In this document: one piece after another, positions 59,316 through 64,000 of the stretch
How the letters are laid out: the number at the start of each line of letters is the position of its first letter
Position numbering within the stretch: the first letter of the stretch is position 1
Source: Saxidomus purpurata
Taxonomy: Eukaryota > Mollusca > Bivalvia > Venerida > Veneridae
Assembly (NCBI GenBank): GCA_022818135.1
Contig: JAFMSR010000003.1
Span: 33,341,997 to 33,405,996 of the forward strand
Length of the DNA stretch: 64,000 nt
Direction of reading: 5' to 3'
Notes under the pieces: generated by a model
The model's database searches: none
What the model was told of the DNA's origin: nothing
Seen by the model: the letters and a program-made list of their open reading frames with translations, nothing else
Position numbers and translations under genes: made by a program

Positions 59316-60196
59316 TATATTTTATTCTTTCGAAACTTTTACAAGATATTACACCGAAGAATGATATGCTGCAACAATTACGCAATTTCAACTAAAAGAA
59401 AAAATTCTCATTTTGAAAATTCGAATGTAAATCGGTTTAGTTATCATGCAACCAACAAAGTTCGAGCTATTGAGTAGTGCTGCTGTCCGTCCGTAGGTGC
59501 ATCCCGAGATTCGCACATACACTTAAAATGATTTGCTCCGAACGCTCACAGATGAACTACCTTGATGTGAAGATGGTCACAGAGGTCTTAAACCGCTTTC
59601 AATAAGTAGGGTATAGTGAATATGCCTCATGTGTATTGTAATTATTGTATTATATTTCAGTATTGAATTGTTTCGGAGATTATTCCAATCTAAATTAATA
59701 TTGCGCTCAATGTATCCCTACACACTTTACTTGCCTACATTACGTTACGTTTTGAAGTCCCCACTTAATTAAATCAACCACTTTTTGAAAATGAACTAAT
59801 AAAAAGTAATAATGTTTAGATATTTGGTTTTAAGAAAATAATTTTGAAAAGTAAGTTTCACCCTACCTATGTGCCTACTTTGTATATTTTAAGCGTGCAA
59901 CAGGAATCACAACTGTTACCTTACTTTTTGGCCTTACCAAATCGGCAATGTTTATTTATAAGCTGTTTATAAACAAATGACTCGGAACGTATAAATCATG
60001 ACCATAACATTATTGAAAAAGAGGAAATCGATATGAAATCATGAACTGTGAATATGAACCTTCTGTATATAGTGTCATACGTATATTAAGCCTTGAAATT
60101 ATAACTATAACAGTACAAATATCCACAATATATATACTATCGTACTTTTACTATTCATATGAAGTGTATGTGTATTGTGATAATTTTTGCTATGTG

Positions 60197-60308
60197 GTCA
60201 GGATGGCCGAGTGGTCTAAGGCGCCAGACTCAAGGGTTATATATACTCTTCGTAATCGAGTGTTCTGGTCCACGTATGTGGGCGTGGGTTCGAATCCCAC
60301 TTCTGACA
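60197..60308 (+). tRNA. tRNA-Leu(CAA) with intron
   Basis: Identical to the 59204 copy over gene and intron. The 5' flank differs by one base next to the gene (TATGTG instead of TATGTA). Exactly 993 bp from its neighbour. Confidence 0.97.
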
Positions 60309-61190
60309 TATATTTTATTCTTTCGAAACCTTTACAAGATATTACACCGAAGAATGATATGCTGCAACAATTACGCAATTTCAACTAAAAGAAAAAAATT
60401 CTCATTTTGAAAATTCGAATGTAAATCGGTTTAGTCATCATGCAACCAACAAAGTTGGAGCTATTGAGTAGTGCTGCTGTCCGTCCGTAGGTGCATCCCG
60501 AGATTCTCACATACTCTTAATATGATTTGCTCCGAACGCTCACAGATGAACTACCTTGATGTGAAGATGGTCACAGAGGTCTTAAACCGCTTTCAATAAG
60601 TAGGGTATAGTGAATATGCCTCATGTGTATTGTAATTATTGTATTATATTTCAGTATTGAATTGTTTCGGAGATTATTCCAATCTAAATTAATATTGCGC
60701 TCAATGTATCCCTACACACTTTACTTGCCTACATTACGTTACGTTTTGAAGTCCCCACTTAATTAAATCAACCACTTTTTGAAAATGAACTAATAAAAAA
60801 TAATAATGTTTAGATATTTGGTTTTAAGAAAATAATTTTGAAAAGTAAGTTTCTCCCTACCTATGTGCCTACTTTGTATCTTTTAAGCGTGCAACAGGAA
60901 TCACAACTGTTACCTTACTTTTTGGCCTTACCAAATCGGCAATGTTTATTTATAAGCTGTTTATAAACAAATGACTCGGAACGTATAAATCATGACCATA
61001 ACATTATCGAAAAAGAGGAAATCGATATGAAATCATGAACTGTGAATATGAACCTTCTGTATATAGTGTCATACGTATATTAAGCCTTGAAATTATAACT
61101 ATAACAGTACAAATATCCACAATATATATACTATCGTACTTTTACTATTCATATAAATTGCCTGTGTATTGTGATAATCTTTACTATGTA

Positions 61191-61303
61191 GTCAGGATGG
61201 CCGAGTGGTCTAAGGCGCCAGACTCAAGGGTTATAATATACTCTTCGTAATCGAGTGTTCTGGTCCACGTATGTGGGCGTGGGTTCGAATCCCACTTCTG
61301 ACA
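61191..61303 (+). tRNA. tRNA-Leu(CAA), intron one base longer
   Basis: Mature sequence identical; the intron has an extra A (TTATAATATACTC), so the gene is 113 bp. This length change falls wholly in the spliced-out part. Confidence 0.97.
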
Positions 61304-61629
61304 TATATTTTATTCTTTCAAAACCTTTACAAGATATTACACCGAAGAACGATATGCTACACCAATTACGCAAATTCTATTGAAAAAATGAAACCTGAAT
61401 AATTTTGAAAGTTCGAATACATGTAAATCGGTTTATTGATTACGCAATCAACAGAGTTGGAGATATTTAGTAGTGCTGCTGTTCGTCCGTATGTGCATCC
61501 AGAGATTCTCACACACTCTTAAATGATTTGCTCCGAACGTTCACAGATTAACAACCTTGATGTTGGAGATATTTAGTAGTGCTGCTGTCCGTCCGTATGT
61601 GCATCCCGAGATTCTCACACACTTTTAAA

Positions 61630-62495
61630 GTGGTTTGCTCCGAACGTTGACAGATGAAATACCTAAATGTGAAGATGGTCATAGAGTAAGGAATGTTTTT
61701 CTGCCACCTGTTCATCAGAAGAATAGCCATTTGTTATTCTTAGTAAGTAAGGTATAGGAAACAGTCGCCCAAAGTCCTCACGCACTATCGACAGGATTTG
61801 CCTCAAGCTTTCATAGATGAACTACTATGATGTAAAGGAAGGAATTGTGGCTGCAGCCAGGTTCCCAGACTTCCGGCCCTTTGTTACATTTAGTATTTAT
61901 ACGGTATAGAAAACATATATTATGTCGCATGTTTCTCTGATAAAATGACATAGAGTCGTGAAACCTTATAGTAATGGTATATAGGATGTTAAGTAGTGCA
62001 CTTGTGGTTTTGTTCGACAGCATCCAGAGAAGGCAGAGTTATGGCCTATGCATAATTTGAAAGTGGTTTGCTCCGAACGTTGACAGATGAAATACCTAAA
62101 TGTGAAGATGGTCATAGAGTAAGGAATGTTTTTCTGCCACCTGTTCATCAGAAGAATAGCCATTTGTTATTCTTAGTAAGTAAGGTATAGGAAACAGTCG
62201 CCCAAAGTCCTCACGCACTATCGACAGGATTTGCCTCAAGCTTTCATAGATGAACTACTATGATGTAAAGGAAGGAATTGTGGCTGCAGCCAGGTTCCCA
62301 GACTTCCGGCCCTTTGTTACATTTAGTATTTATACGGTATAGAAAACATATATTATGTCGCATGTTTCTCTGATAAAATGACATAGAGTCGTGAAACCTT
62401 ATAGTAATGGTATATAGGATGTTAAGTAGTGCACTTGTGGTTTTGTTCGACAGCATCCAGAGAAGGCAGAGTTATGGCCTATGCATAATTTGAAA
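61630..62495 (+). repeat. 433 bp tandem duplication, apparently identical copies
   Basis: Bases 61630-62062 repeat at 62063-62495; the 70-residue minus-strand frames in each (61811-62023 and 62244-62456) translate identically. Junctions share 'tttgaaa', suggesting microhomology or slippage. Either a very recent event or an assembly duplication. Confidence 0.95.
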
Positions 62496-62835
62496 TGGGA
62501 ATTTATGATTTTATGTCCCAAGTTTTTTCAAAAGTTTATGACAAAAAGTCGTGTAACCTAACCGTTATGCCAGTTAGGATGTACAGTTGTATGGTTGCGA
62601 GTATTATAGGCATGTCTATGGCCCTTCGGTAAGTGAAAATCAGCATTTGTTACGAAAAAGAGGAAATCGATATGAAATCATGAACTGTGAATATGAATCT
62701 TCTGTATGTAGTGTCAAACGTATATTAAGCCTTGAAATAATAACTATACCAGTACAAATATCCACAATATATATATTATCGTACTTTTACTATTCATATA
62801 AAGTGTCTGTGTATTGTGATAACATTTACTATGTA

Positions 62836-62947
62836 GTCAGGATGGCCGAGTGGTCTAAGGCGCCAGACTCAAGGGTTATATATACTCTTCGTAATCGAGT
62901 GTTCTGGTCCACGTATGTGGGCGTGGGTTCGAATCCCACTTCTGACA
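62836..62947 (+). tRNA. tRNA-Leu(CAA) with intron
   Basis: Identical to the 59204 copy. It lies downstream of the 433 bp duplication; no further tRNA is found after it in the window. Confidence 0.97.
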
Positions 62948-64000
62948 AATATTTTATTCTTTCGAAACCTTTACAAGATATTACACCGAAGAATGATATG
63001 CTGCAACAATTACGCATTTTCAACTGAAAGAAATGAAACCTGAATAATTTTGAAAATTCGAATACATGTAAATCGGTTTAGTTATTACGCAATCAACAAA
63101 GTTGCAGATATTTAGTAATGCTGCTGTCCGTCCGTATGTACACCCAGAGTTTCTCACACACTCTTAACATGGTTTGCTCCGAACGTTCACAGATGAACTA
63201 CCTTGATGTTGGAGATATTTAGTAGTGCTGCTGTCCGTCCGTATGTGCACCCCGAGATTCTCACACACACTTAAAATGGTTTGCTCCGAACGTTCACAGA
63301 TTAACAACCTTGATGTTGGAGATATTTAGTAGTGCTGCTTTCCGCCGTATGTGCAGCCCGAGATTCTCACACTCTTAAAATGGTTTGCTCTACTACCTTG
63401 ATGTGAAGATGGTCATAGAGAAAGGAATTTTTTCTGCCACCTGTTCTCCAGAAGTATAGCCATTTGTTACTCTTAGTAAATAAGGTATAAACAGGCGCCA
63501 AAAGTCCTCACACACTATCGACAGGATTTGCTTCAAGCTTTCAAAGATGAACTACTATGATGTAAAGGAAGGAATTGTGGCTGCAGCCAGGTTCCGAGAC
63601 TTCCGGCCCTTTGTTACTTTTAGTATTTATACGGTATAGAAAACATATCTTATGTCGCATGTATCTCTAATAAAAGCGTATGACGCTTATGACATAGAAT
63701 CGTGAAACCTTATAGTAATGTTGAGTAGGATGTTAAGTTGTGCACTTGTGGTTTTGTTCGACTGCATCCAGTGAAGGCAGAGTTATGGCCTTTGCATAAC
63801 TTGAAATGGGTATTTATGATTTTATGTCCCAACTTAAGTGTTTTCGAAAATATAAAATAGCATTTACCACTATATTTGTTTATTTCAAAAGAAATTTACT
63901 TTATTTTCGACGCGGAACAGACCCTGGAAGTGTTCGCGCCAAAACGCATGTGGTCACGTAAATAAATAAACTGTTCCCGTGACCTCAATCGGAACCTTTG

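Larger units (their letters stand above)
48170..63860 (+). repeat. Tandem array of ~1-2 kb units carrying tRNA-Leu(CAA)
   Basis: Recurring blocks in fixed order: 'gtgctgctgtccgtccgtatg', 'tttgctccgaacgttcacag', 'ttctgccacctgttcatcag', 'cttatagtaatg', 'tatgtcccaagttttt', 'gacatccgtgtatat', 'gatgttTCTTGTTAAACGGA', 'tttcggagattattccaatc', 'ttactttttggcctta', 'gaatatgaaccttctgtat', then a tRNA-Leu gene. tRNA starts are 1997, 1494, 3291, 993, 994 and 1645 bp apart; the three units at 59.2-61.2 kb are nearly identical. Units differ by deletions and insertions, including repeat R (ending 50405), a foreign segment (54636-54840), a hAT-type element (56471-57835) and a 433 bp duplication. The array runs on towards the end of the window; 63860-64000 shows nothing recognisable. 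Confidence 0.92.

Noticed and set aside
54412..63027. Repeated 60-146 residue frames on both strands overlapping the tRNA genes (for example SEVGFEPTPTYVDQ on minus, MAEWSKAPDSR on plus)
   Set aside because: They are translations of the tRNA-Leu genes and flanks; the same false peptides arise wherever this tRNA is read as protein.

Overview
The window is eukaryotic nuclear DNA: AT-rich, intron-containing, dense in short transposable elements. Several repeats match types described from molluscs (short elements built around tandem arrays of roughly 120-180 bp units, a V-SINE-like tRNA SINE, many small terminal-inverted-repeat elements), so a bivalve, possibly a clam, is the best guess; the species cannot be fixed from sequence alone. 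Three protein-coding genes are supported.

(1) Bases 232-2930, plus strand: a nuclear receptor whose whole 547-residue coding region lies in one exon, preceded by a non-coding exon that builds a short upstream ORF across the splice. (2) Bases 25964-16244, minus strand: BLOC1S3, reconstructed here from six exons (one of only 20 nt) that join in frame to 214 codons; its introns are packed with LINE fragments, TTAA-bounded elements, a 142 bp palindrome and a minisatellite made of copies of its own exon 2 splice donor. (3) Bases 30868-39916, plus strand: SNIP1, two coding exons separated by an 8 kb intron holding a 2.3 kb terminal-repeat element and nested array elements.

From about 48 to 64 kb the sequence is a tandem array whose units carry seven intron-containing tRNA-Leu(CAA) genes. 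Six have identical mature sequences; the first has lost conserved positions. Three successive units are spaced 993-994 bp apart. The array was later interrupted by a 1.37 kb hAT-type element and by a 433 bp duplication.

The rest is mostly mobile DNA. Comparing two copies of one repeat (about 10.7-13.3 kb and 49.4-50.4 kb) gives natural empty sites for two insertions: a 432 bp hAT MITE with an 8 bp duplication, and a 1.2 kb tandem-array element that left at most 2 bp duplicated. Two different array families share one 14 nt end, suggesting common machinery. Other items are a 73 bp element with a 9 bp duplication, a (CA)n/(GT)n fold-back cluster, an 89 nt T run and a 500 nt assembly gap. No CRISPR array, operon or bacterial gene was seen.
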